Part shown: piece by piece, positions 43,535 to 52,909 of the stretch
Layout: each line of letters opens with the position of its first letter
Numbering within the stretch: the first letter of the stretch is position 1
Source of the DNA: CAYPEK01 sp964409645
GTDB taxonomy: Bacteria; UBP15; UBA6099
DNA: 62,176 nt
Assembly (NCBI GenBank): GCA_964409645.1
Contig: CAYPEK010000013.1
Coordinates: forward strand, 1-62,176
Direction: 5' to 3'
Position numbers and translations under genes: made by a program
The notes under the pieces: model-generated
Seen by the model: only the letters and a program-made list of their open reading frames with translations
The model's database searches: none
What the model was told of the DNA's origin: nothing

Positions 43535-45234
43535 TTAGCGCACTTTTATATTTTTATCGTTTCTCGTATCGAAAACCCAGAGCCCGTTACCGAGCGTCGC
43601 CACGGGTTTCCGCTCCGCAAGCCAAGAGAAACATTCCTTTCCCCGATGCTGGAACGGATCGACTCCCTTGAGGTAATTCACACTGATTGCAATTACGGCA
43701 CTGGTCGGCCGGCACGGCACCCAACCAGCTTTCTCGATCCCGTACGCCGCCGGCGGCACAAGCCCGTAGTTATAAACGAGCAACGGTTCCGGCTTATTTT
43801 CATCCACATATTTTTTCAGTCGAACGAGATTCTGCCCCCAGTCGAGGTTCGATTCGACAAGATATCTGTGTCCGCCTGCCGGGCCGCCCGCGAATTCGTT
43901 GAAATATGCAAGTCCGTTGCCAAATGTCGTCGCAATCGAAAGACAGTACCAGACGCAAATCACCGTCGCGACAACCGTGCCGGCGCGTCCTTTTTCCGAT
44001 AACTTTGCAATCGCAACCCCTCCCAGCACAAACAGGAAAGGCATCATCGGATAAAGATAGCGGATTCCCATGTCGATCCGGACATATAAAGTAAACACAA
44101 ACATAAAAACAGCGGGCGACGCCCACAGGATTCTTTCAATAAACCCCGCCTTACGGCGGAAGGCAAGCACAAGCGCTGCGGCAGATGCGGCAAGCAACGG
44201 GATCGGGGTTTTCAAGAGCAGCGCGAACCAATAGTAGCTTGCCCAACCCGATTTCGAAAGATTGCCGTTCAAATAATAAACAAAAACATTTCTATTGAAA
44301 AACTGTTCGTCAATCGCCGAAAGATAAAGATGCGGAAGCGGCAACGGAATGCCTCCCGCGAACGAGCTTTTGATCGCGTTGAAAAATTCGCTTTTCCATC
44401 CGTAATCCGACAGAGAAGCAAATGTTCCTTCAAACGCATAACCGGCGTTCAGCACGATAAGCGATATCACGAAGGCGAGTATCAACTCAACAACGTACTG
44501 CTTCCACGGGGATTTGTTTGCCCGGAATTCTTTTGTAAAAAAGAACAGCATGGTCAGAACAACATATAGAAGCGGGAGCAAATTACACGTGAATTTCGAG
44601 AGCAGCGCAAACCCTGTCGTCAGGCCTAAAAACAATACGCTGAGCGCCCCGGGGCGCAACAGAAAGCGTATGAAACAGAGAAAAGAGGCAAAAAAAAACA
44701 AGCGGTCAACATGTCCACGGTCATCAGCGACGAATGAGCGAGTGTCTCCGGATTGAAACAAAACAGAAGCGCCGCGACCGCACCCGCCTTCCTGCCGAAA
44801 AGCTTTGCCACGGAAAAATATATCATCAGGCAAAGTGCGACCGCCAGAAAGAGAGACGACATCCGCGCGATGAAAAACAAATGATGATACCGATCGAAAT
44901 TATCCCTGAGAAACGTCCACGAAAACTGATACGATTTTTTCATCCGCCAGAAATCGGATTTGTAGTCCATAATGGGAGCTATAACGAGCGTCGGCAGTGC
45001 GAGCAATGCTCTTAATGGCGGGCTTCCCGCGCTGTCCATTTCGACGTTGGCTGTTTGAAGAATCGATATGGCCACCGGAAGGTGGATATATTCATCCGCC
45101 GTTACGGAATTCATCTTCGCCGAATAAATCCCGTGGCCAACAAGAAAAAAAATGCCGGTCAAAACCGCCGCAAAAATGAACGGCGTCTCACGGCTCTTCC
45201 CGCGTTTATCTCTTTCTTCCGCATCCACATTCAT
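43535..45234 (-). pseudogene. ArnT/PMT-like membrane glycosyltransferase, frameshifted
   Basis: One gene split into two frames. The N-terminal frame (45234 down to about 44690) has a first membrane helix, the external motif NSVTADEYIHLPVAI of GT39/GT83 enzymes and several helices. The C-terminal frame (to 43535) continues with helices and the extracellular loop HRYLVESNLDWGQNLVRLKKYV. The shift falls in a run of nine T on the coding strand (44690-44698); one extra T restores a continuous TACFFFASFLCFIRF. The full protein would be about 565 residues. It may be a sequencing error, a dead gene or slippage-controlled. These enzymes use polyprenyl-phosphate sugars at the outer face of the inner membrane. 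Confidence 0.8.
44690..44698 (-). other. T9 homopolymer at the frameshift (A9 on the + strand)
   Basis: Nine identical bases at the exact point where the two frames of the glycosyltransferase gene must join. Such runs are hotspots for both assembly error and in vivo slippage. Confidence 0.85.
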
Positions 45235-45353
45235 TTAGCGATATCCAACAGCATGAAAATCACGTGGCCCGCCACCGCAAGCAAAACCCCGGCCAAGCAT
45301 AACCATACAAGCGCGTCGTACAACCACGTGAATTTCAAGTCTTCTTTCGACAT
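45231..45353 (-). CDS. 40-residue single-pass membrane peptide
   Basis: MSKEDLKFTWLYDALVWLC is followed by one hydrophobic helix (about LAGVLLAVAGHVIFMLL) and ends DIAK. It starts 4 bases after the stop of the 601-residue membrane protein and its TGA overlaps the ATG of the ArnT-like gene (ATGA), so coding is well supported by coupling. It is too short for ordinary gene calling. It might be a small accessory subunit of the transferase. The ribosome site is weak. Confidence 0.55.
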   Translation of the reverse strand: MSKEDLKFTWLYDALVWLCLAGVLLAVAGHVIFMLLDIAK

Positions 45354-45357
45354 CTTA

Positions 45358-47163
45358 CTATTTTAACCTATAAACCCTGATCGACGAATTTTTATAAATT
45401 AGTTTTCCGAATGGACAGTCCATCGGAACGTCCGAGTACACGTAAACTTCCTTTTCGGGTATTTGGTTAAGTGCGAGCCACAACGTTTTATAATCTTTTC
45501 GCACAAACGCAAGCTCCTCAATAATCGAGCGCAGATGAATGATTTGCACCGCCTGTTCTCCATTCTCGAAATCGAGGTGGTGAAGCATCGGTCGTGATAC
45601 CGTTGTCGCAGCTCTTCCGGTCGCGTACGGAACCCAGAACGATCCCGGCGCATCTTTTTTGTTCACAATCAGCGAATCCGGCGAAGACACTCTCTTTAGT
45701 TTGCACATAGCCTCTACTGCATCGGGCCCGGCGTAGGTTTGCCCCCATTTATCGTGCAGATGCTGAAACGGAACGAACAGCAACAGCGACATCACAGCCG
45801 CAGCCGTCAGAAAACCTGTAGCCGCCCTCCCCGTTTTCAATCGGCCGAATCCCCACGCCATCGAAACTCCGCCCATAATGCAGAGCGGATACACGAGGTC
45901 CGTCACGAACCTCGACGGCAGGAACGCAATCGCCGCCTCGCCCGTCCTGAAAAAACTCATCATTCCGAACACGTATCTGCTTGCAACGAAACCGAGCAGC
46001 AGGCATCCCGCCCAAGCCACAATATAAATATGGCCCCGGTCGCGGCGACGCGAGATAATAATAAAGCCGGCCACGCCCGCCGCCGAAACCATCATGTTGA
46101 ACATAAGTGGGAAATCAAAAATGCTGACGTACCTTTCCGCCGCTAAAGAGGCGGAGTTTTTCAATCCCGCGAGATGAGAAAAAATGTCCGGCGCAATCAG
46201 CAAACCGCAAAGTACGGAAACAAAAACGATCGCGAAAAATACCGCGGCTATTCGGGTGCCGGCCTTATCGATCAGACCTCTTATTAAAACGAAAGCGCCG
46301 AGTACGACAAACACCACGAGAGCCGCCGAGCCGTGTATCAGAAACGCCGCCAAAAGCAACAGAAAACTGAAGATCGACCCCGGCCATTCCACCTTTTTCG
46401 GCGCGACGACAAGCGGTATCACCGCGAGTATGAACACCATCGCTATAACATTTCCGAGGCCGCCCCAGCGGATATAGTCGATGCCACCAAAATTTGCGAC
46501 CAGCCCGTAAAGAAAAGCCGCCCACAAGCCCGACACATCAGAACCCGTCAGCAGCCGGCCGACAACGAATATTCCAAGAACCGATACGACGGACCACCAT
46601 ATTAGAGCCGCCTTAAAAACCACATGAACGGGCACTGCCGTCACTCTCGAAAAGAACGCCAGCCCCACATGCATGCCCCACGGGTATTTGAGAGGCATCG
46701 GGTCGCACGGCATCATCGAAAAAACAAGACTGCCTTTTGTCTGAATGGTCTTCGCGTAGAGGCAATGAAAATAAGAATCGTCGCCGAGAGGAAACTGCGT
46801 GTGCGACATAAGAAGAATTCGGAGGATCGCCGACGCGGCAAGCACGAGGATCAGAATCGCAGTGACTTTGAAACCGGGCGCCGCCTCGAATTCACCACTT
46901 TTGCCTTTTGCCCAAAGAAGTACAACAACCAACGCGGCGAAAACAAAAATCCCGGCGGAAACGGCTGCGGAAAGATGGTATTTATAAATTAACACTCCCG
47001 CGAAAACAACAAGCGCCGGAAAAACCGACAGAGAATAAAAAGTTTTTTCAACAACACAAGAGCCGCGACGCGCGGCCGCGCCGGTTATCACGGAAAGAAT
47101 CACTACGGCCACTAGGCATGGTAAGTAGTAAAGGAATGTGCCTGAGACATCCGTTTCTGTCAT
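45358..47163 (-). CDS. polytopic membrane protein, GT-C glycosyltransferase-like
   Basis: 601 residues, about twelve membrane helices and a C-terminal soluble domain (MCKLKRVSSPDSLIVNKKDAPGSFW...). The first external loop has SHTQFPLGDDSYFHCLYAKTI, where a GDD-like acidic pair fits the catalytic position of GT-C enzymes that use lipid-linked sugars. The loop after helix 3 (MPLKYPWGMHVGLAFF) is also typical. The acceptor is unknown. It heads a minus-strand run with a small membrane peptide, the ArnT-like gene and the YkgJ gene. Confidence 0.72.
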   Translation of the reverse strand: MTETDVSGTFLYYLPCLVAVVILSVITGAAARRGSCVVEKTFYSLSVFPALVVFAGVLIYKYHLSAAVSAGIFVFAALVVVLLWAKGKSGEFEAAPGFKVTAILILVLAASAILRILLMSHTQFPLGDDSYFHCLYAKTIQTKGSLVFSMMPCDPMPLKYPWGMHVGLAFFSRVTAVPVHVVFKAALIWWSVVSVLGIFVVGRLLTGSDVSGLWAAFLYGLVANFGGIDYIRWGGLGNVIAMVFILAVIPLVVAPKKVEWPGSIFSFLLLLAAFLIHGSAALVVFVVLGAFVLIRGLIDKAGTRIAAVFFAIVFVSVLCGLLIAPDIFSHLAGLKNSASLAAERYVSIFDFPLMFNMMVSAAGVAGFIIISRRRDRGHIYIVAWAGCLLLGFVASRYVFGMMSFFRTGEAAIAFLPSRFVTDLVYPLCIMGGVSMAWGFGRLKTGRAATGFLTAAAVMSLLLFVPFQHLHDKWGQTYAGPDAVEAMCKLKRVSSPDSLIVNKKDAPGSFWVPYATGRAATTVSRPMLHHLDFENGEQAVQIIHLRSIIEELAFVRKDYKTLWLALNQIPEKEVYVYSDVPMDCPFGKLIYKNSSIRVYRLK

Positions 47164-47353
47164 CGCGGGAAAATTATATCAAAAATATCATTCATGCGAC
47201 AAGGTTATCGGGAGTAACGAACCGACAGAAAAGCAAGCAATATAAGGGTAAAAACAAAAGACAGAATTATGGGCCGCAACCGGCCACCGCCGCACAAAGC
47301 CCCTTTCTGGCATCAAATTTATCATAGGAAAAGAGACGCCGTGCGTGTTTTGT

Positions 47354-47382
47354 TTGATAGTTGTATTCCGGTTTGCTAAAAT
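47354..47382 (+). promoter_or_regulatory. sigma70-type promoter of ilvC-leuA
   Basis: TTGATA (47354-47359), a 17-base spacer and TAAAAT (47377-47382). The leader then holds a CCGGCG-TGGC-GCGCCGG type hairpin at about 47409-47425 right before the GGAGGG ribosome site, which could modulate initiation. No T-box or leader peptide was seen. Confidence 0.7.
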
Positions 47383-47439
47383 AAATGGTTATGCATTTGA
47401 AATCTCCCGGCGTGGCGCGCCGGTGTAGGAGGGAAAGAA

Positions 47440-48435
47440 ATGGCAAAGATGTATTATGATGACGATGCGGACTTGAACCTGCTGAAAGGTAAAAAGATCG
47501 CAATCGTGGGGTATGGGAGTCAAGGACACGCGCACGCCCTGAACCTACGAGACTCCGGTCTCGACGTAGTGGTCGCCGAGGTGCCGGAGAGTGAACCATG
47601 GAAAGCCGCGGCGGCGCAGGGACTGACAGTGATGCCGTCGGCGGAAGCGGCGAAAGCCGCCGACGTGATTATGATATTGGTCCCGGACCACGTACAGGGA
47701 CCGATATACGCGAAGGACATCGCGCCGAACCTGAAGGCCGGCGACACGCTGATGTTCGCTCACGGATTCAACATCCATTACAAACAAATCGTGCCCCCGG
47801 CAGACATCGACGTGATAATGGTCGCCCCGAAAGGGCCCGGCCACCTCGTCCGCCGTGTCTATACGGAAGGCAAAGGAGTGCCATCGCTGATCGCGGTATT
47901 TCAGGACGCTTCCGGAACCGCGAAACAGCGGGCGCTTGCGTATGCGAAGGGCATCGGGGCAACCCGCGCCGGTGTGCTCGAAACCACTTTCGCGGAAGAG
48001 ACCGAAACAGACCTGTTCGGCGAACAGGCGGTCCTCTGCGGCGGCTGCACGCAGCTCGTCATGGCGGGTTTCGACACGCTGATCGAGGCGGGTTACCAGC
48101 CGGAGATCGCATACTTCGAATGTCTTCACGAGCTGAAGCTGATTGTTGACCTCATGCAGGAGGGCGGCATCCAGTGGATGCGATACTCGATAAGCGACAC
48201 GGCCGAGTACGGCGACATGACGCGCGGCCCGGTCATCATCGACGACCACGTCCGCGAGGTCATGAAGAAAGTGCTCAAACAGGTGCAGGACGGCACTTTC
48301 GCGAACGAATGGATGGAAGAAAACAAGAAAGGGAGGCCTGTCTTCAACAGCCTCAAGGAGCGTGACGCTAACCATCCGATAGAAGTGGTCGGTAAGAAAC
48401 TCCGCGACATGATGGTGTGGTTGAAGAAAAAATAA
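47440..48435 (+). CDS. ilvC: ketol-acid reductoisomerase, class I
   Basis: 331 residues. It isomerises and reduces acetolactate to dihydroxyisovalerate with NAD(P)H and two Mg2+. The Rossmann motif is IAIVGYGSQGHAHALNLRDSG (20-40). Metal ligands are in the C-terminal domain (GFDTLIEAGYQPEIAYFECLHELKLIVDLMQEGG). The cofactor loop at 46-54 reads A-E-V-P-E-S-E-P-W in place of the usual GLRPGSKSW: the arginine, lysine and last serine that hold the NADPH phosphate are valine, glutamate and proline. This suggests NADH use. GGAGGG precedes the ATG, and leuA follows 3 bases later. Confidence 0.96.
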   Translation: MAKMYYDDDADLNLLKGKKIAIVGYGSQGHAHALNLRDSGLDVVVAEVPESEPWKAAAAQGLTVMPSAEAAKAADVIMILVPDHVQGPIYAKDIAPNLKAGDTLMFAHGFNIHYKQIVPPADIDVIMVAPKGPGHLVRRVYTEGKGVPSLIAVFQDASGTAKQRALAYAKGIGATRAGVLETTFAEETETDLFGEQAVLCGGCTQLVMAGFDTLIEAGYQPEIAYFECLHELKLIVDLMQEGGIQWMRYSISDTAEYGDMTRGPVIIDDHVREVMKKVLKQVQDGTFANEWMEENKKGRPVFNSLKERDANHPIEVVGKKLRDMMVWLKKK

Positions 48436-48438
48436 AGT

Positions 48439-50001
48439 ATGTCAACTGAGCAAAAAACGAAGGACAGGGTAATAATTTTCGACACTACGATGCGCGACGG
48501 GGAGCAGTCGCCCGGCGCGACGATGACGACGCATGAGAAGATTCAGGTTGCGCATCAGCTTGCAAAGATGAACGTCGATGTGATAGAGGCGGGATTCCCG
48601 TACTCGTCGCCGGGCGATTTCGAATCGGTGCAGTTGATAGCGCGGAATGTGCAGGGCCCGGTGATCGCCGGCCTCTGCAGGACGGACCCGAAAGACATCG
48701 ACCGCGCATGGGAAGCGATAACGGATGCGGCCGGAAAACGGCTTCACACGTTTATCGCGACTTCCGAAATCCACATGCAGAAGAAGCTCCAGAAGACGCC
48801 GGAAGAAGTGATCCGGCTTGCGGTCGAGGGCGTAAAGCGGTGCAAGGGATACACGGACGACGTCGAATTTTCGGCGGAGGACGCGACCCGTTCGAGCTTC
48901 GATTTCCTCTGCGAGATCGTGGAAAAAGTAATCGACGCCGGAGCGACGACTGTGAACATTCCGGACACGGTCGGATACACGCTTCCGGAGGAGTACGGCC
49001 CGATGCTCAGGAACCTGATCGCGAAGGTTCCGAACTCGGGCAAGGCGATCTTCAGCGTTCACTGCCACAACGACCTCGGGCTCGCAACGGCGAACTCGAT
49101 GGCGGCGGTAATGAACGGTGTGCGGCAGATCGAGTGCACCATCAACGGCATCGGCGAGCGCGCCGGGAACGCGTCGCTCGAAGAGATCGTGATGGCGCTC
49201 CACACGCGCCGCGATCTGGTTAAGTTGACAACCAGCATTAATACACACGAGATTTACAGAACGAGCAGACTCGTGAGCCGCGTGACCGGCATCGACGTGC
49301 AGCCGAACAAGGCGATCGTCGGCCGCAACGCGTTCGCGCACGAGGCGGGCATCCATCAAGACGGCGTTCTGAAGGACAAGCGCACGTATGAGATCATGGA
49401 CGCCGAGCTCATCGGGCTCACGTCGAACACTCTGGTACTCGGCAAGCATTCCGGCCGCCACGCGTTCAACGACAAGCTCCACGAACTCGGGTATGAGCTC
49501 GACCGCAACGATCTCAACAAGGCTTTCTTCCGGTTCAAGGAACTCTGCGACAAGAAGAAAGAAGTGTCCGACTGGGACATCCGCTCGATTATCGAGGACG
49601 AGATCATCAACATCCCGGAATCGTTCCACCTCGAATCGGTGAACGTGATGTGCGGAGGCCGCGTGAAGGCGACGGCGATGATCGAGATGTCGATCGGCGA
49701 CAATTTCGTCGAGGAGTCCGCGATCGGGGTCGGCCCGGTGGACGCGGTCTATCAGTGCATAAGAAAAATCACCGGCGAGAACATAAAACTGATCGACTTT
49801 TCAGTCAAATCGGTGACGGGCGGTATCGACGCGATCGGCGAAGTGACGGTACAGATCGCGGGACCGCAGGGCCGGGTGATCAGCGGGCGCGGCGCGGCGC
49901 TCGACATTGTCGAGGCAAGCGCGAAAGCGTACACGACCGCCATCAACAAGATGGTGTTCTACCGCAAGGCCGAAGAGGCCAAGAACGGCAGCAGTTCATA
50001 G
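48439..50001 (+). CDS. leuA: 2-isopropylmalate synthase
   Basis: 520 residues: the condensation of acetyl-CoA with 2-oxoisovalerate, the first leucine-specific step. The barrel motif FDTTMRDGEQSPGATM, the active-site HCHNDLGLATANSMAA and the GKHSGRHAFNDKLHELG of the linker are present. A C-terminal LeuA allosteric domain (about 390-510, VMCGGRVKATAMIEM...IGEVTVQI) follows, as in leucine-inhibited enzymes. It is adjacent to ilvC, giving a valine/leucine operon. Confidence 0.95.
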   Translation: MSTEQKTKDRVIIFDTTMRDGEQSPGATMTTHEKIQVAHQLAKMNVDVIEAGFPYSSPGDFESVQLIARNVQGPVIAGLCRTDPKDIDRAWEAITDAAGKRLHTFIATSEIHMQKKLQKTPEEVIRLAVEGVKRCKGYTDDVEFSAEDATRSSFDFLCEIVEKVIDAGATTVNIPDTVGYTLPEEYGPMLRNLIAKVPNSGKAIFSVHCHNDLGLATANSMAAVMNGVRQIECTINGIGERAGNASLEEIVMALHTRRDLVKLTTSINTHEIYRTSRLVSRVTGIDVQPNKAIVGRNAFAHEAGIHQDGVLKDKRTYEIMDAELIGLTSNTLVLGKHSGRHAFNDKLHELGYELDRNDLNKAFFRFKELCDKKKEVSDWDIRSIIEDEIINIPESFHLESVNVMCGGRVKATAMIEMSIGDNFVEESAIGVGPVDAVYQCIRKITGENIKLIDFSVKSVTGGIDAIGEVTVQIAGPQGRVISGRGAALDIVEASAKAYTTAINKMVFYRKAEEAKNGSSS

Positions 50002-50010
50002 TTAATAAAC

Positions 50011-50039
50011 GGGCGGGGCTTCGCGTAGAGGCCCCGCCC
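50011..50039 (+). terminator. GC-rich hairpin after leuA
   Basis: GGGCGGGGC (50011-50019) pairs with GCCCCGCCC (50031-50039); a second CCGCC/GGCGG stem follows. There is no T-run, so full termination is uncertain and dapB may receive readthrough. Confidence 0.55.
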
Positions 50040-50094
50040 TTGCCGCCTTCGCTGGCGGATCAGAAATTTTTTCGGGGAATACGGGGACAATATT

Positions 50095-50895
50095 ATGAAG
50101 AGCAAAATACGCGTGGCGGTCGTCGGCGCCTGCGGTCGCATGGGCAGCGAGAGCGTGCGTGCGGTCTGCGCCGAAAAGGACCTCCAGCTTGTTGGCGCGT
50201 TCGACACAGTGAACGCGGGCAGCGACATAGGCGAGATCGCCGGTATCGGCGCCAAGGGCGTGAAAGTGTCGAGTTCTCTCGACCTGATGCTCAAGGATGC
50301 CAAAGCCGACGTAGTTGTTGACTTCACGCACGCCGGAGGCTTCGGGGAACGCACAGCGAAAATCCTCAAGGCGGGCTGCCGAATTGTATCCGGCACCACC
50401 GGAGTGGATGCCGCAACGATTTCGAAAACGGGCAAGCTCGCCGCTCAGAAGAAGCTCGGCGTACTGATCGCCCCGAACTTCGCCATCGGCGCGGTGCTGA
50501 TGATGCAGTTCGCGGAGAAGGCCGCCGCGTACATGCCCGATGTCGAGATTATCGAGCTGCACCACAACCGGAAGCTCGATGCTCCGTCCGGCACGGCGAT
50601 CGCGACCGCGCAGAAAATATCGGCGGCGCGGAAAGGAAAACCGGCGGCGGACCCGACGAAGCTGGAAAAATACGCCGGCGCGCGCGGCGGCGACTGCGAG
50701 GATGTCCGAGTCCACAGCGTAAGGCTGCCGGGGTTCCTCGCGCATCAGGAAGTAATTTTCGGAGGGCCCGGCCAGACACTTACAATCAGGCACGACACGC
50801 AGTCGCGGGATTGCTTCATGCCCGGTGTGGTGCTCGCGGCACGGAGGATTATGAAGGTAAACAAGCTCGTGATCGGGTTGGAGAATCTTCTCTGA
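50095..50895 (+). CDS. dapB: 4-hydroxy-tetrahydrodipicolinate reductase
   Basis: 266 residues. NAD(P)H-dependent reduction in lysine/diaminopimelate synthesis. It shows the Rossmann start RVAVVGACGRMG, the GTTGVD cofactor motif, the substrate motif LHHNRKLDAPSGTA with the catalytic histidines, and the C-terminal FGGPGQTLTIRHDTQSRDCFMPGV. It sits between leuA and a small coiled protein on the same strand. Confidence 0.96.
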   Translation: MKSKIRVAVVGACGRMGSESVRAVCAEKDLQLVGAFDTVNAGSDIGEIAGIGAKGVKVSSSLDLMLKDAKADVVVDFTHAGGFGERTAKILKAGCRIVSGTTGVDAATISKTGKLAAQKKLGVLIAPNFAIGAVLMMQFAEKAAAYMPDVEIIELHHNRKLDAPSGTAIATAQKISAARKGKPAADPTKLEKYAGARGGDCEDVRVHSVRLPGFLAHQEVIFGGPGQTLTIRHDTQSRDCFMPGVVLAARRIMKVNKLVIGLENLL

Positions 50896-50948
50896 TCCGG
50901 AGCGAGCCGGAAATATGAAAACCAAGCGCTCGGCGGAGATGGCGGACG

Positions 50949-51281
50949 ATGAAAATTGATAAGTTGATTTTCGGACTGGTCGGACTGATCGGCAAGGCGA
51001 CGGACGCCGTAACGGAGTTCACGGACGAGATCGCCGAGAGAGGTGAGTTGCTAAGGAGCAACAACTACGGCGGTATCGGCGAACTTGTGGGCAAGGCGCT
51101 CGGAAAGCCGCGCGAATTGAGAAAAATCGCGTCGGAGATAATAGACGACGCTCTCGACGGAATGGGATTCGCAACGCAGGAAGATCTCGCCGCCGTGAAA
51201 GAACGGCTCGCCGAAGCCGAACGAAACGTACGGGAATTGAAACATCCGCGCGGGGACGCGGAAGAAGCGGAATCGGAATGA
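50949..51281 (+). CDS. small helical protein, possibly phasin-like
   Basis: 110 residues. It opens with a hydrophobic helix (LIFGLVGLIGKATDAV), then a central amphipathic region, and ends in a coiled segment GFATQEDLAAVKERLAEAERNVRELK reminiscent of the PhaI/PhaF-like phasins whose last helix starts xTxxDLxxLxxRLxxLE. No PHA genes are in the window, so it may be a coiled adapter instead. The stop overlaps the ATG of the phosphatase gene by 4 bases, so they are translationally coupled. Confidence 0.5.
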   Translation: MKIDKLIFGLVGLIGKATDAVTEFTDEIAERGELLRSNNYGGIGELVGKALGKPRELRKIASEIIDDALDGMGFATQEDLAAVKERLAEAERNVRELKHPRGDAEEAESE

Positions 51282-52903
51282 AGATCAGCATAGGGCTGAA
51301 AACCGTATTCTTCCTGATGCCGATTTACATCATAATCGGATTAGGGACAGTTCTGCTGACGCAGCGCGCGATCATCCAGCAGCAACTTCTCCAGAGCCGT
51401 TCGGAGATGTCGTCGATCGCGACGGCGCTCGAAGAATCGGTTAAGTCCCTCCCCTCTCTCGCGACCGACCACGATCAGATCAAAACAATCGACGTGCTCA
51501 CGATGCAGGACTCCACAAGAATGATTATCTCGGACCTCAAGGGGAAAATATACTACGACTCCCGCCGCATCCGGATAGGGCTCACGCTCAGCAGCCGCGA
51601 CGAATTGAAAATCACGAAAAAAGACTCTCAGGTAAAATTCCTTATAAGAACGACGGATAACCTGCGCTCTGTTTACATAAGCCCGGAAAAACTGCCGAGC
51701 CTGACGAACCGGCTCGAAGATATATGGCTCGTCTATTTCGCGCCGCTCAGAAAAGACTCGCAAGTCATCGGCCAGATAATGATAGTCCAGCAGATGACGC
51801 CGCTGGGGCCGTCGATCGCCCACGCGAGAAATTCGCTGATTGTTTTTTTGCTGATTATTTACGGCCTGATTACAGTGATGTCCTATCTGACGATGCACCG
51901 CACAGTCGGTCGGCCGTTGATGACCCTCGCCACGCTCTCTAAAAAAATAGCCCAAAAGGATTTCAAGGATCGCGTGGACTTCCGTTCGAACGACGAGATC
52001 GGATACCTCGGTCGCACGTTCAACACCATGGTTTACAACCTCGAAAAAATGGTGCGCGAGATCGAGGAGCAGAACGAGGGCCTGATGCATCTCTCCGGCG
52101 AACTCGAATCGAGAAATCAGGACCTCCACCACAAGCAGCAACTCATCGACTACGACCTGAAACTGGCGCATAACATCCAGCAGGAACTTCTCCCGCAGGT
52201 GTACCCGAAAATCGCCGGCGTGCAGATCAGCGCGGCGAACTTTCAGGTCGGCGAAATCGGAGGGGACTGTTTCGACTTCTATAAGCTCGGCGAGAAACGG
52301 CTGGGCGCGTTCGTCGGTGACGTTTCGGGAAAGGGAATCGCAGCCGCTTTAGTAATGAGCATGGTCACTATCCTTTTCAGCCAGCTCAAGGATCGTTTCG
52401 AATCACCGGCAAAAATACTGAGCCATGTCAACGACATTATGTACCGCCACTTCGGCAATCAGCACTCGATCTATCTCACGTGCTTTTTCATGACGATCGA
52501 CACAGAAACCATGACACTCACCTACTCCTGCGCCGGGCACACTCCGCCCCTTCTGTTCAGACGCGAGACGGGAGAAATCCTGAACCTCGAAGCCGAAGGT
52601 TTCGGCCTCGGCATGTTCAGCAACATAGCCTACGAAGAAAAAACTCTGTCCGTCTGCCCGGGCGATAAGATCATACTCTACACGGACGGCGTAACCGATT
52701 GCCGGAATCAGGAAGGCGAGATGTTCGGTCACGAACAACTCGTGGAGTTGGTTAAGAAAAACGCGCCCGCGAACAGCTACCGGTTGACCCATTTCGTGGT
52801 CGAGGAACTTGAGGATTTCGCGGGCAAAGCGCCGCGTCAGGACGACCTGACGCTTCTCGTGATCGAAGTGCAGGATCAGGACAAGTTCCCGAAAGCCGGG
52901 TGA
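51278..52903 (+). CDS. membrane-bound sensor phosphatase, HAMP plus SpoIIE/PP2C
   Basis: 541 residues. TM1 is at 9-31, a periplasmic sensor at about 32-180, TM2 near 186-206 (LIVFLLIIYGLITVMSYL), then a HAMP domain (RPLMTLATLSKKIAQKDF), a coiled segment, and a PP2C phosphatase of the RsbU/SpoIIE type from about 300: GEIGGDCFDFYKLGEKRLGA and VGDVSGKGIAAALVMSM, with metal-binding Asp in GGDCFD, VGDVSGKG and PRQDDLTLLV. In partner-switching systems it dephosphorylates anti-anti-sigma factors. No RsbV or RsbW homologue is next door. It heads the TPR gene downstream. Confidence 0.92.
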   Translation: MKISIGLKTVFFLMPIYIIIGLGTVLLTQRAIIQQQLLQSRSEMSSIATALEESVKSLPSLATDHDQIKTIDVLTMQDSTRMIISDLKGKIYYDSRRIRIGLTLSSRDELKITKKDSQVKFLIRTTDNLRSVYISPEKLPSLTNRLEDIWLVYFAPLRKDSQVIGQIMIVQQMTPLGPSIAHARNSLIVFLLIIYGLITVMSYLTMHRTVGRPLMTLATLSKKIAQKDFKDRVDFRSNDEIGYLGRTFNTMVYNLEKMVREIEEQNEGLMHLSGELESRNQDLHHKQQLIDYDLKLAHNIQQELLPQVYPKIAGVQISAANFQVGEIGGDCFDFYKLGEKRLGAFVGDVSGKGIAAALVMSMVTILFSQLKDRFESPAKILSHVNDIMYRHFGNQHSIYLTCFFMTIDTETMTLTYSCAGHTPPLLFRRETGEILNLEAEGFGLGMFSNIAYEEKTLSVCPGDKIILYTDGVTDCRNQEGEMFGHEQLVELVKKNAPANSYRLTHFVVEELEDFAGKAPRQDDLTLLVIEVQDQDKFPKAG

Positions 52904-52909
52904 AAAACC

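Noticed and set aside
48442..49629. Long minus-strand open frame opposite leuA
   Set aside because: Antisense shadow of leuA with unlikely composition.
50914..50958. 14-codon frame before the phasin-like gene
   Set aside because: Too short and overlapping the next ribosome site; no sign of a leader peptide.
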